A DNA stretch of 50,993 nucleotides from assembly GCA_017623295.1 (NCBI GenBank), contig JAGAPK010000014.1:1-50993 (forward strand), written 5' to 3'. Below are positions 13,445-20,638 of this stretch, in pieces. This DNA comes from Lachnospiraceae bacterium. GTDB lineage: Bacteria; Bacillota; Clostridia; Lachnospirales; Lachnospiraceae. Under the pieces are notes generated by a model, which saw nothing but the letters and a program-made list of their open reading frames with translations, made no database searches and had not been told where the DNA came from. Made by a program: the position numbers and the translations under genes. Positions within the stretch are counted from its first letter, which is position 1. Every line of letters begins with the position of its first letter.

Positions 13445-14560
13445 ATGAAAGAGACATATAAAAGCAGGGTATATACAGACAGACCGGATTATGCGGATTT
13501 TGAGCCGGCCGCAAAATTCGAAGCAATAAAAAGCATCATTGCGAAGCGACTCAGAGAGCATCCAAATGCGATCTGTTCATATTCTGGTGGCGCCGATAGC
13601 GACATTATGATTGACCTGATTGAAAGAACACGTGGGATTTTTTCATTACCTTCGATTGATTACGCATTTTTTAACACTGGATTGGAAATGAAAGCCACGA
13701 AAGACCACGTAAAAGCCATATCTGATAAATACGGTGTAGAGATTAAGGAATACCGCCCAAAAGTAAATATTGTACAGGCATCAAGGACATATGGTATTCC
13801 ATTTGTATCAAAAATCATGTCAGCAGGATTGAGCGAGTGGCAGAAAAAAAGCATTCCACTGTCTATCGCCCAGGAATATGAACAGGCAGAAGATAAAGCA
13901 GAAAAGCGGAAGGAACTGAAAGAACGGTATCCGAACTGCGAGAGTGTAATAAATTTCCTTTGCTGTTGTAACTCCGCCGGAGAGCCGAGACCGAATATCC
14001 AGCTTGTGATTAACTCATCAAAGTATATGCGGGATTTTATCGAAGAATACCCTCCGGGTTTCCAAATCAGCGCAAAGTGCTGTGATTACTGCAAGAAGCA
14101 GGTCGCACACAGTGTACAGAAGGATTACGACATGATAATCACGGGAGAGCGCAGGGACGAGGGCGGGATGCGGTCAGTTCCGCGTAAAGACAACACCGCA
14201 CTCTGCTTTACGGAGACAGGCAACGGACAGTACAGGCTAAGACCGCTGTACTATGTATCGGACAAAGATAAGGCATGGTATAAGGAACGCTACGGAATCA
14301 GATACTCTGACGCATATGAAATATATGGACTGACAAGGACGGGATGCTGCGGATGTCCCATATCATATAAGGCTGTAGATGATCTTGAAAAGATAAGGAA
14401 ATATGAGCCGAACGTTGTGAAAGCGGCGTGGAATATATTCGGTAAGAGCTACGAATACCGGATGCAGTATAACGAGTACAAGAAGGTGAGAATGGAGCAG
14501 GAAAAAGAAAAAGCAGAAAATATTGCAGGACAGATGAGTATTAATGATTTTATAAATTGA
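13445..14560 (+). CDS. PAPS-reductase/DndC-like PP-loop protein
   Basis: A 371-aa member of the phosphoadenosine-phosphosulfate reductase-like family (PP-loop ATP pyrophosphatase). The PP-loop is CSYSGGADSD at about 43-52. Two Cys clusters follow, KCCDYCKKQ near 208-216 and TGCCGCPISY near 295-305, which could bind a metal or Fe-S cluster as in DndC-type proteins. Such phage proteins have uncertain substrates; true sulfate assimilation is unlikely. It sits immediately upstream of a Dam-type methylase with a matching leader, hinting at DNA modification or its control. Start ATG at 13445; no good site closer than the hairpin. Confidence 0.78.
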   Translation: MKETYKSRVYTDRPDYADFEPAAKFEAIKSIIAKRLREHPNAICSYSGGADSDIMIDLIERTRGIFSLPSIDYAFFNTGLEMKATKDHVKAISDKYGVEIKEYRPKVNIVQASRTYGIPFVSKIMSAGLSEWQKKSIPLSIAQEYEQAEDKAEKRKELKERYPNCESVINFLCCCNSAGEPRPNIQLVINSSKYMRDFIEEYPPGFQISAKCCDYCKKQVAHSVQKDYDMIITGERRDEGGMRSVPRKDNTALCFTETGNGQYRLRPLYYVSDKDKAWYKERYGIRYSDAYEIYGLTRTGCCGCPISYKAVDDLEKIRKYEPNVVKAAWNIFGKSYEYRMQYNEYKKVRMEQEKEKAENIAGQMSINDFIN

Positions 14561-14563
14561 AGA

Positions 14564-14604
14564 AAGGAGCCGAGCCCTGCAGGCGAAAGTGTATACAGCT
14601 CCTT
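14564..14604 (+). promoter_or_regulatory. Structured leader of Dam-type methylase
   Basis: AAGGAGC at 14564-14570 is perfectly complementary to GCTCCTT at 14598-14604, 9 nt before the ATG at 14614. The loop contains CCTGCAGG. As in the preceding gene, the only good ribosome binding site is paired in a hairpin and lies about 45 nt from the start codon. Confidence 0.62.
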
Positions 14605-14613
14605 AAAGAAAAT

Positions 14614-15417
14614 ATGAAAGCAGTATTGAAGTATCCCGGCGCAAAGAACCGGATAGCAGATTGGATATGTTCATACATACCAAAGCATGATGTTTATGTT
14701 GAACCATTTGCCGGAAGTCTGGCGGTGCTTTTTAACAAGCCAAGATGCCATATCGAAACAGTAAATGATCTGCACGGAGAAGTAACAAACTTTTTCCGAG
14801 TCTTAAGAGACAAGCCGGACGAGTTAAAAAAACTGATTGATCTGACTCCGTATGCAAGAGAAGAATATGATTCTGCATATCAGGAATCTAAGGATAAAGT
14901 GGAAAGGGCAAGGAGTTTCTGCGTGCGTTGCTGGATGGGGTTCGGATGTGCAAACCTATATCACAATGGATTTAAAAGCGGACAACAGTCCCATAGTCCA
15001 AATCCGGCCAAAACATGGGCAGAGCTGCCGGACATCATGATGCAGGCGGCGGAAAGATTAAAAGGCGTACAAATAGAAAATCTTCCTGCACTGGAAGTCC
15101 TGAAAAGATATGACACACCGGACGTATTTGTTTATGCCGATCCGCCATATCTGCACGGAACACGAAAGAATTATCTTTATAAACATGAAATGTCAGACCG
15201 CGACCATGAAGAATTGTTGGATGCATTAACTTCTCATCCAGGACAAGTAATGATAAGCGGCTATGATAATGAACTGTATAACCGGTATTTAAAAGGGTGG
15301 AGAAAGGTGCAGAAAAATACGCTGGCAGAGAACGGTTTAAAACGAACAGAGACACTTTGGATGAACTACAGAGATATGCAGATGTCCTTTAATGATTTCC
15401 CGGAGGTGATGCCATGA
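14614..15417 (+). CDS. Dam-type (D12 class) DNA adenine methyltransferase
   Basis: A 267-aa N6-adenine methyltransferase. Residues 1-15 MKAVLKYPGAKNRIADW are the conserved start of the family. The AdoMet-binding motif is EPFAGSLAVLF near 30-40, and the catalytic motif is DPPY (VYADPPYLHGT near 172-182). Family length is normal. A TTG at 14557 would add 19 residues but these do not match the family, so ATG 14614 is chosen. It overlaps the next gene by 4 bp. The target sequence cannot be read from the protein; GATC is a common target of relatives. Likely role: protection of phage DNA or gene control. Confidence 0.9.
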   Translation: MKAVLKYPGAKNRIADWICSYIPKHDVYVEPFAGSLAVLFNKPRCHIETVNDLHGEVTNFFRVLRDKPDELKKLIDLTPYAREEYDSAYQESKDKVERARSFCVRCWMGFGCANLYHNGFKSGQQSHSPNPAKTWAELPDIMMQAAERLKGVQIENLPALEVLKRYDTPDVFVYADPPYLHGTRKNYLYKHEMSDRDHEELLDALTSHPGQVMISGYDNELYNRYLKGWRKVQKNTLAENGLKRTETLWMNYRDMQMSFNDFPEVMP

Positions 15418-15773
15418 AGAATAAGACGATACAGGAACATTTGATTGAATACAGAGAATCAATCTTAGAAGAACTGGAACACTGGAAATGCCTCAATGAA
15501 AATGGATGCAATGATCCGTTCTGGTCAGATGGTTGCAACATGAATTTGGTGCGGAACCACATCATTTACTATAAGAACGAGATCGCGAAACTTTGCGGGA
15601 TGAGCGGGATGGCATTGCCGGAAGAATACTATTGTCCTTTGCCGCCTAAAGTTGACAACAATTACATGGCAAATTTGAAACAAAAAGAGCGTGTGCGTAG
15701 GCTTATGCAGATGGGCAATGCACTGACTACAAGAAAGGTAAAGTTCGACAATCAGCAGTTAAGTTTATTTTAA
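15414..15773 (+). CDS. Hypothetical phage protein
   Basis: A 119-aa protein, helical, with scattered Cys (HWKCLNENGCNDPFWSDGCNMNLVRNHIIYYKNEIAKLCG) and a C-terminal QLSLF tail. ATGA overlap with the methylase suggests coupled expression; a methylase accessory role is only inference. No family recognised. The 97 bp downstream contain a loose inverted repeat (GCATAATATAT / ATATAGTATATGC) and no clear promoter. Confidence 0.6.
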   Translation: MKNKTIQEHLIEYRESILEELEHWKCLNENGCNDPFWSDGCNMNLVRNHIIYYKNEIAKLCGMSGMALPEEYYCPLPPKVDNNYMANLKQKERVRRLMQMGNALTTRKVKFDNQQLSLF

Positions 15774-15870
15774 CGATTGGACAAAGAATGAAGCAAAAAA
15801 GCGATCCAAGCAAGCATAATATATCCCTCCTGATATAGTATATGCTGGCTGGATGGAAAGGTGAAAAAGT

Positions 15871-16416
15871 ATGGAGAGATTAACAGAAAGAAATGAAAAA
15901 GATAGTGCATATTATTATCCTCATTGTTTTGATACAGGCTGCAAATCAAATTGCTATATATGTGATTTTGATACAAAGGTTTGTCAAAAATTAGGAGAAT
16001 ACGAGGATACCGGCCTTACCCCGGAGCAGATCATAGAGATTGATAAGCTGTATGCGGAGAAATGCAAGGAACTGGCAGATATTAAGCGGCAGTTACCACC
16101 GTGCAGGGTGGGAGATACGGTTTATCTTCGTGCTTTTTGCGCATACGTGATTGCCCACTACGACAGAGAAACAAATACCTCAGAATGCCCGTTTGAAGAT
16201 GACTGTGAATTTGAAGAATGCAGTAATTGTAATGAAAGATTATTTAAAACCACGATAGACGGCATTTTCAATAATGGTCACGGCTGGTACATGTCACTTG
16301 CAGGATTGTCAATGGAGATTCCGGTTGCAAACATCGGTAAAACCGTATTCCTCACACAAGCCGAAGGCGAGGAAGCCTTAAAGAGAATGGAGGACAGCGA
16401 TGCGGAAAGTATTTAA
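15871..16416 (+). CDS. Conserved Lachnospiraceae phage protein
   Basis: A 181-aa protein with the recurring phage pattern LGEYEDTGLTPEQI near residues 41-55, seen in many Clostridia prophages. Cys residues in the first 40 positions (HCFDTGCKSNCYICDFDTKVC) and again around 110-125 (CPFEDDCEFEECSNC) suggest metal binding. PCRVGDTVYLRAF resembles a small beta-barrel start. Function unknown. It overlaps the next gene by 17 bp. Confidence 0.65.
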   Translation: MERLTERNEKDSAYYYPHCFDTGCKSNCYICDFDTKVCQKLGEYEDTGLTPEQIIEIDKLYAEKCKELADIKRQLPPCRVGDTVYLRAFCAYVIAHYDRETNTSECPFEDDCEFEECSNCNERLFKTTIDGIFNNGHGWYMSLAGLSMEIPVANIGKTVFLTQAEGEEALKRMEDSDAESI

Positions 16417-16798
16417 AAAGATTATAGAGAATCTGGAGGAAAAGATAAAAGAATATGATAAGCGCATTGAGCGCAGAGAAGGAGCATGTTATTTTGACGA
16501 GACGGACGCAAATCGGAAGCTGGATGATAGAGCAAAAGGGCTTGAGCAGGCAATCGAAATCGTCAAACAGGTAGCCGCCGAGTACAACAACGGCTGGATT
16601 CCATGCAGCAAGCGGTTGCCGGAACGTGGAAAGGATGTTCTTGTAACTGTAAAATACACAGGCTTCATGGGAATGTATGGAATACGGATAAAAACCGGTC
16701 ATATGGAATTTGAAAATGGTTGGTTTGGAGATTGTGCCGGAGGAAAAGTTATAGCCTGGCAGCCCCTACCAGAGCCATATCATCCGAAGGGAGAGTGA
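16400..16798 (+). CDS. DUF551-domain phage protein
   Basis: A 132-aa protein: N-terminal coiled coil (1-60) then a DUF551 domain with the characteristic start WIPCSKRLPERGKDVLVTVKYTG and end VIAWQPLPEPY. DUF551 proteins are common in phage early regions; function unknown. It overlaps the preceding gene and is part of the small-gene early operon. Confidence 0.8.
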   Translation: MRKVFKKIIENLEEKIKEYDKRIERREGACYFDETDANRKLDDRAKGLEQAIEIVKQVAAEYNNGWIPCSKRLPERGKDVLVTVKYTGFMGMYGIRIKTGHMEFENGWFGDCAGGKVIAWQPLPEPYHPKGE

Positions 16799-16803
16799 GT
16801 TAA

Positions 16804-17100
16804 ATGAAATCGGTAATGGATATAACTGATGCCAAAAGGGTAATAAAAGACTTACAAGACAAGCTTTTTATTTGTGGGAAATATACTATAGAAACGGATA
16901 GTGGGTATGTAATTACAACAAAGAGTAAAAGACCTTATTGTAGAAAAAAGACCAACGCAGACCGCATCCAATCTATGAGTATTGACGAACTGGCAAAATT
17001 CTTGGAAAGTGTAGAAAACGCAGGGTACAGAGATGAAAGCATCGCACCAAGAGGAATAGACATGTTGGACTGGCTACGGTCAGAAGTGGAGGAATCATGA
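16804..17100 (+). CDS. Hypothetical phage protein, paralog of 18962-19111
   Basis: A 98-aa protein. Its first 40 residues (MDITDAKRVIKDLQDKLFICGKYTIETDSGYVITTK) closely resemble the 49-aa protein at 18962 (MDIKDAAKVIENLQNKPFICGDNAIIVSGGYVILKK). The rest is an acidic helix (IDELAKFLESVENAGYRDES...DWLRSEVEES). GGGAGAG lies upstream. Unknown function. Confidence 0.58.
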   Translation: MKSVMDITDAKRVIKDLQDKLFICGKYTIETDSGYVITTKSKRPYCRKKTNADRIQSMSIDELAKFLESVENAGYRDESIAPRGIDMLDWLRSEVEES

Positions 17101-17363
17101 CAGAACAGGAAACTATTAGATGGCAAAATGCATTCAGGGAAACATATAAAGGAATGCCTGAAAAACTTAATAAAGAAGCTAACGAGGCTTGCGATACGGC
17201 AATCTCCGCCCTTGAAAAGCAGATACCGAAGAAACCTACAGTTACTAAATATTATTACTTTTGTCCGGAATGTGGAACAAGAAGGAGTATAAAGCAGAAA
17301 CATAATTTTTGTCATGACTGCGGGCAAGCCATAGATTGGAGTGATAAAGATGAGACTAATTGA
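17097..17363 (+). CDS. Zinc-ribbon phage protein
   Basis: An 88-aa protein with an N-terminal helix and a C-terminal zinc ribbon YFCPECGTRRSIKQKHNFCHDCGQAI (CxxC...CxxC, residues about 57-82). ATGA overlap with the previous gene, and a 14-bp overlap with the next. The family TEQETIRWQNAF... is common in prophages; function unknown. Confidence 0.65.
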   Translation: MTEQETIRWQNAFRETYKGMPEKLNKEANEACDTAISALEKQIPKKPTVTKYYYFCPECGTRRSIKQKHNFCHDCGQAIDWSDKDETN

Positions 17364-17646
17364 CGCAGACGAATTTAAAAGGAAACTGGCAGCGATATCA
17401 AATGAATTGTCTAAATCGGCAACTAAAGCAAACGCTTTGATTGATTTAATTGATTTAATTGATATTCAGCCAACCGAATATGATGTGGACAAGGTTGTGG
17501 AGCAGTTGAAAGATAGAGAAAATTATCTGTTAAAAGAATTTGTATTTGCAGAAAAAGCAGAAGAAGTCAAGGAAAAAACTTTAGACAGAATTAATGAGAT
17601 AGACGGAATTATCGAAATCGTAAAGGCAGGTGGAGTAAATGAGTAG
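17350..17646 (+). CDS. Hypothetical phage protein (MRLIDADEF type)
   Basis: A 98-aa protein starting MRLIDADEFKRKL, a start shared by many short Clostridia phage proteins, followed by a coiled-coil-rich body with an in-frame duplication LIDLIDLID encoded by a 9-bp direct repeat. GGAG is 8 nt before ATG 17350; an in-frame ATG at 17341 is less well placed. Function unknown. Confidence 0.6.
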   Translation: MRLIDADEFKRKLAAISNELSKSATKANALIDLIDLIDIQPTEYDVDKVVEQLKDRENYLLKEFVFAEKAEEVKEKTLDRINEIDGIIEIVKAGGVNE

Positions 17647-18313
17647 AGTATTACCAATATTATTCAATGCCGATATGATCCGGGCGATACTGGACGGGAG
17701 AAAGACGGTTACAAGGCGAGTATGCAAAGACGGAAATGAATATACTGTGCCGGATATGAGTTTCTATGACGAGGATAAACGCACCTATGCAGTACATAAT
17801 TATGCGGATAAGGAGCATATAGACAAGTTAAGCCTTGCAGAGCGTACATGCCCAATCTGTCCGGGAGATATTCTGTATGTCCGGGAAACATGGAATTATG
17901 TTTACAATATGGACGACAACGACCAAAGCATAGAAGGAACTGGGCGTTATATTTATTATGCAGATGATCCAATGCCATTTTCACATTGGGTAGATACGGA
18001 TACAGGAGAGCATAAAGAACAAATGCCGTGGCGTCCCTCCATCCACATGCCGAAGGAAGCAGCCCGTATCTGGTTAAAGGTAACGAATGTAAGGGTGGAG
18101 CGGTTGCAAGATATGGATTGTGAAGATGCAATGAAAGAGGGAATTGACCCTAGATGCTGTATAAATCTTAATCACACGGTTGTTAAGTTCTCAAAACTAT
18201 GGAACTCCACCCTCAAGAAATCCGATCTTGACCGCTATGGATGGGACGCAAACCCGTGGGTATGGGTAATAGAATTTAAACGGTGTGAAAAGCCGGAAAG
18301 CGAGGGAATATGA
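17639..18313 (+). CDS. ASCH/PUA-like phage protein
   Basis: A 224-aa protein with the pattern PILFNADMIRAILDGRKTVTRRV at the N-terminus and ILYVRETWNYVY in the middle, characteristic of a phage protein family with an ASCH/PUA-like fold. Such domains are thought to bind RNA or modified nucleic acid; the exact role is unknown. It overlaps both neighbours (8 bp and 4 bp), so expression is coupled. Confidence 0.72.
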   Translation: MSRVLPILFNADMIRAILDGRKTVTRRVCKDGNEYTVPDMSFYDEDKRTYAVHNYADKEHIDKLSLAERTCPICPGDILYVRETWNYVYNMDDNDQSIEGTGRYIYYADDPMPFSHWVDTDTGEHKEQMPWRPSIHMPKEAARIWLKVTNVRVERLQDMDCEDAMKEGIDPRCCINLNHTVVKFSKLWNSTLKKSDLDRYGWDANPWVWVIEFKRCEKPESEGI

Positions 18314-18483
18314 CAAGGGAAGAAAAAGAATGTATTTTTAATGATTTTGATGGTGTAACTATAGAACCAAATGATCCTATGAATTTGGTCGAAATGAAAG
18401 CGTATGTTAAGGGATTTGAAGATGCGAGAAACACATTTTTTGATTCTGTCGACAAGTGTTATAGAAGTATGAAAACTGATTAA
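18310..18483 (+). CDS. 57-aa hypothetical protein
   Basis: Sequence starts MTREEKECIFNDFDGV and ends CYRSMKTD; acidic. ATGA overlap with the ASCH-like gene stop. The next gene follows an AAAGGAG site that overlaps this stop codon. No family recognised. Confidence 0.5.
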   Translation: MTREEKECIFNDFDGVTIEPNDPMNLVEMKAYVKGFEDARNTFFDSVDKCYRSMKTD

Positions 18484-18500
18484 AGGAGCGTGTGATAGAT

Positions 18501-18965
18501 ATGAGCGATAGACATTTATGCAAGGCAAAGAGGATTGATAATGGAGAATGGATTAAAGGTCATATAGCAATAAGCTATTCGTTGGCTTACATTATTCAAG
18601 CGCTGTCAGATGGAAATTTCAAATGGTATGATGTTGACCAATCCACCATCTGCAAGTGTACCGGGCTTAAGGAGAGGAACGGTAAGCTGATTTGGGAGAA
18701 TGACATTACTAAGTTAGTACTGCCGGATGGAGAAGTAAGATATTTCAAAGTATCATTTAAAAAAGTTATCAGAAAAGTATTGTGTCATCCCGATTTCGAT
18801 GATGACGTGGCAAAGGTGGAACTTAATGCCATTTGCTTTGAATGGAATGGATATGAATTATTTCCTTGTATTGACGAGAATGGAGTATCGGACGTTTCTA
18901 AGATGGAAGTGGTCGGTAATATTTTCGACAATCCCGAATTACTGGAAGACGGTGCAAACGCATGA
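18501..18965 (+). CDS. YopX-family phage protein
   Basis: A 154-aa protein matching the YopX family: start HLCKAKRIDNGEWIKGHIA, central STICKCTGLKERNGKLIWENDI, and terminal VVGNIFDNPELLE. YopX proteins are common in Firmicute phages and form small beta-rich oligomers; function unknown. AAAGGAG lies 12 nt before ATG 18501; an in-frame GTG at 18492 is too close to that site. Confidence 0.85.
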   Translation: MSDRHLCKAKRIDNGEWIKGHIAISYSLAYIIQALSDGNFKWYDVDQSTICKCTGLKERNGKLIWENDITKLVLPDGEVRYFKVSFKKVIRKVLCHPDFDDDVAKVELNAICFEWNGYELFPCIDENGVSDVSKMEVVGNIFDNPELLEDGANA

Positions 18966-19111
18966 TGGATATAAAAGATGCTGCAAAAGTGATCGAAAAC
19001 CTACAAAACAAACCTTTTATCTGTGGTGATAACGCTATTATAGTAAGCGGAGGCTATGTGATCCTAAAGAAAGAGGAATATGAGAAGTTGGGAAAAGGCG
19101 GATTGAAATGA
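18962..19111 (+). CDS. 49-aa paralog of the 16804 protein
   Basis: Starts MMDIKDAAKVIENLQNKPFI; about half of the residues match the N-terminus of the 98-aa protein at 16804-17100. It overlaps the YopX gene and the next gene by 4 bp each. The two copies in one operon suggest gene duplication with loss of the C-terminal helix. Confidence 0.52.
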   Translation: MMDIKDAAKVIENLQNKPFICGDNAIIVSGGYVILKKEEYEKLGKGGLK

Positions 19112-19227
19112 AAACAGTACAGGATGCTATTAAATACATAAAAGAGTACAACGGGTACAAAGAGTTTAAAGCTATTGGGCTTTTGTTGATCGCAATTTAT
19201 CAGGCGGTGAAAGGGGGCGCGGAATGA
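19108..19227 (+). CDS. 39-aa hypothetical peptide
   Basis: Sequence starts MKTVQDAIKYIKEYNGYKEF and ends YQAVKGGAE. It is linked by ATGA overlaps to both neighbours, which supports a real, coupled reading frame despite its size. Similar short peptides precede the late activator in related prophages. Confidence 0.45.
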   Translation: MKTVQDAIKYIKEYNGYKEFKAIGLLLIAIYQAVKGGAE

Positions 19228-19685
19228 GTAAAGCAGTATTAGTAATGGATAATTATGAGCTGTTAAAAGATAAAGAAATATTAGATACAGAACAAAAAAA
19301 GGAATACCTAAAAGAGTATGGGCGAGTTGTACGACAGATGGAACGAAGCGAATTGATAATTAAGGAAATGCGTCTTAATAGAATGATGCCAGTAGTTGTT
19401 AATGACGGTATGCCACATGCGCATAATAATACTGATCTATCTTCCTATGCTGCTATGTTAGATAAAGAGGAAAGACGGTATTTAAAATACAGATATCGGC
19501 GAATTAAGAAGTGCAAGGAAATAAGGGACAAGATAGAACAACTAACAAGTGAGGATGAAAAGGATGTTCTGATTTATAGGTACATAAAACTCATGAAGTG
19601 GGAAGATATTTGTGTGAAGTTGGAACATAGTTGGCAGCATATTCATAGAATCCATGCAAAAGCATTGAGAAATTTCAAGATGTGA
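19224..19685 (+). CDS. ArpU/DUF1492-like late-gene regulator
   Basis: A 153-aa protein ending in a sigma-region-4-like helix-turn-helix (DEKDVLIYRYIKLMKWEDICVKLEHSWQHIHRIHAKALRNF). The N-terminus is a basic helical region. This is the usual form and position (last early gene, just before terS) of phage late transcription activators of the ArpU/DUF1492 kind. It should act on the promoter region at 19690-19727. Confidence 0.78.
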   Translation: MSKAVLVMDNYELLKDKEILDTEQKKEYLKEYGRVVRQMERSELIIKEMRLNRMMPVVVNDGMPHAHNNTDLSSYAAMLDKEERRYLKYRYRRIKKCKEIRDKIEQLTSEDEKDVLIYRYIKLMKWEDICVKLEHSWQHIHRIHAKALRNFKM

Positions 19686-19726
19686 TTAAATGTTACTATT
19701 GATGTGTGATATAGTATAAGCTGATC

Positions 19727-19757
19727 AAAGAGTTAAGGGAGTCCTTAGCTCTTTTTT
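19727..19757 (+). terminator. Intrinsic terminator before terS
   Basis: GAGTTAAGG at 19730-19738, loop GAGT, CCTTAGCTC at 19743-19751 (one mismatch), then TTTTTT. It separates the early operon from the packaging genes. A TATAGT-containing -10-like element lies just upstream (about 19709-19720), so late transcription may start before the terminator and need antitermination. Confidence 0.7.
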
Positions 19758-19777
19758 AGTAGCGGATGGTGGTGATA

Positions 19778-20638
19778 GTGGCAAGGGAACCAAATAAAAA
19801 AGCAACAGAAGCAAGAAAATTATATCAAGCCGGCATGAAGTTGGTAGATATTGCAAATAAATTAGATGTTCCAGCGGGAACAGTAAGAAGATGGAAAAGC
19901 TCGTACAAATGGGACACGAATAAAAGCGAACGTTCGGAGAAAAAAACGAACGCTCGGAATAAAAAAGAACATATAGTAACTGATAAGAAGAAAACTATTG
20001 TGGATGAAGTCGAACAGATGGTAGAGAATTCTGATTTGACCGATAAGCAACAGCTTTTTTGTTTATATTACATCCGTTGTTTTAATGCAACAAAGGCATA
20101 TCAGAAAGCATATGGATGTAGTTACGAAACAGCTTTAACCAATGGCTCGGCTTTACTCGGAAATACTCGAATAAAGAATAAAATCCAAGAGTTAAAGAAG
20201 AATCGCCTTAACAGAGAAATGCTATCTGAGGAAGATATTTTTCAGAAGTACATGGATATTGCTTTTGCAGATATCACCGATTATGTATCTTTTGGGACAA
20301 AGGAAATTGAGTATACAGATAAAGCTGGGAATGATCGGAGAGCAGAAATATCATATGTTGATTTGAAAGAGAGTACAGAAATTGATGGTACACTCATCAC
20401 TGAAATATCACAGGGGAAAGATGGGGTGAAAATAAAACTTGCAGACCGTATGAAAGCCTTACAATGGATTGCTGACCATATGAACTTAGCAACAGAAGAA
20501 CAAAAAGTTAGAATTGGTATTCTGAAATCTCAGATCAAGCAAAAAGATGATGCAAAGGAGCAAGCACAGGATTGGAAAGCGGCCATTATTGAAATAGCAA
20601 AGCGAAGGGGTGAAAAAGTAAATGGAAGAACTGATTGA
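19778..20638 (+). CDS. terS: Terminase small subunit
   Basis: A 286-aa DNA-recognition subunit. An N-terminal HTH (EARKLYQAGMKLVDIANKLDVPAGTVRRWKSSYKW) is followed by a basic linker and the Terminase_2 core (LTDKQQLFCLYYIRCFNATKAYQKAYG...ALTNGSALLGNTRIKNKI). A long C-terminal region (200-286) makes it larger than minimal TerS. The start is probably GTG 19778, preceded by GGTGGTGAT; an in-frame ATG at 19766 is possible. It overlaps terL by 17 bp. Confidence 0.9.
   Translation: MAREPNKKATEARKLYQAGMKLVDIANKLDVPAGTVRRWKSSYKWDTNKSERSEKKTNARNKKEHIVTDKKKTIVDEVEQMVENSDLTDKQQLFCLYYIRCFNATKAYQKAYGCSYETALTNGSALLGNTRIKNKIQELKKNRLNREMLSEEDIFQKYMDIAFADITDYVSFGTKEIEYTDKAGNDRRAEISYVDLKESTEIDGTLITEISQGKDGVKIKLADRMKALQWIADHMNLATEEQKVRIGILKSQIKQKDDAKEQAQDWKAAIIEIAKRRGEKVNGRTD

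Noticed and set aside
13404-14590. Eight-base palindromes GGCGCGCC and CCTGCAGG as cloning scars or modification targets
   Set aside because: Each occurs once inside a natural-looking hairpin leader in intact phage context; there is no vector sequence, and target status cannot be inferred.
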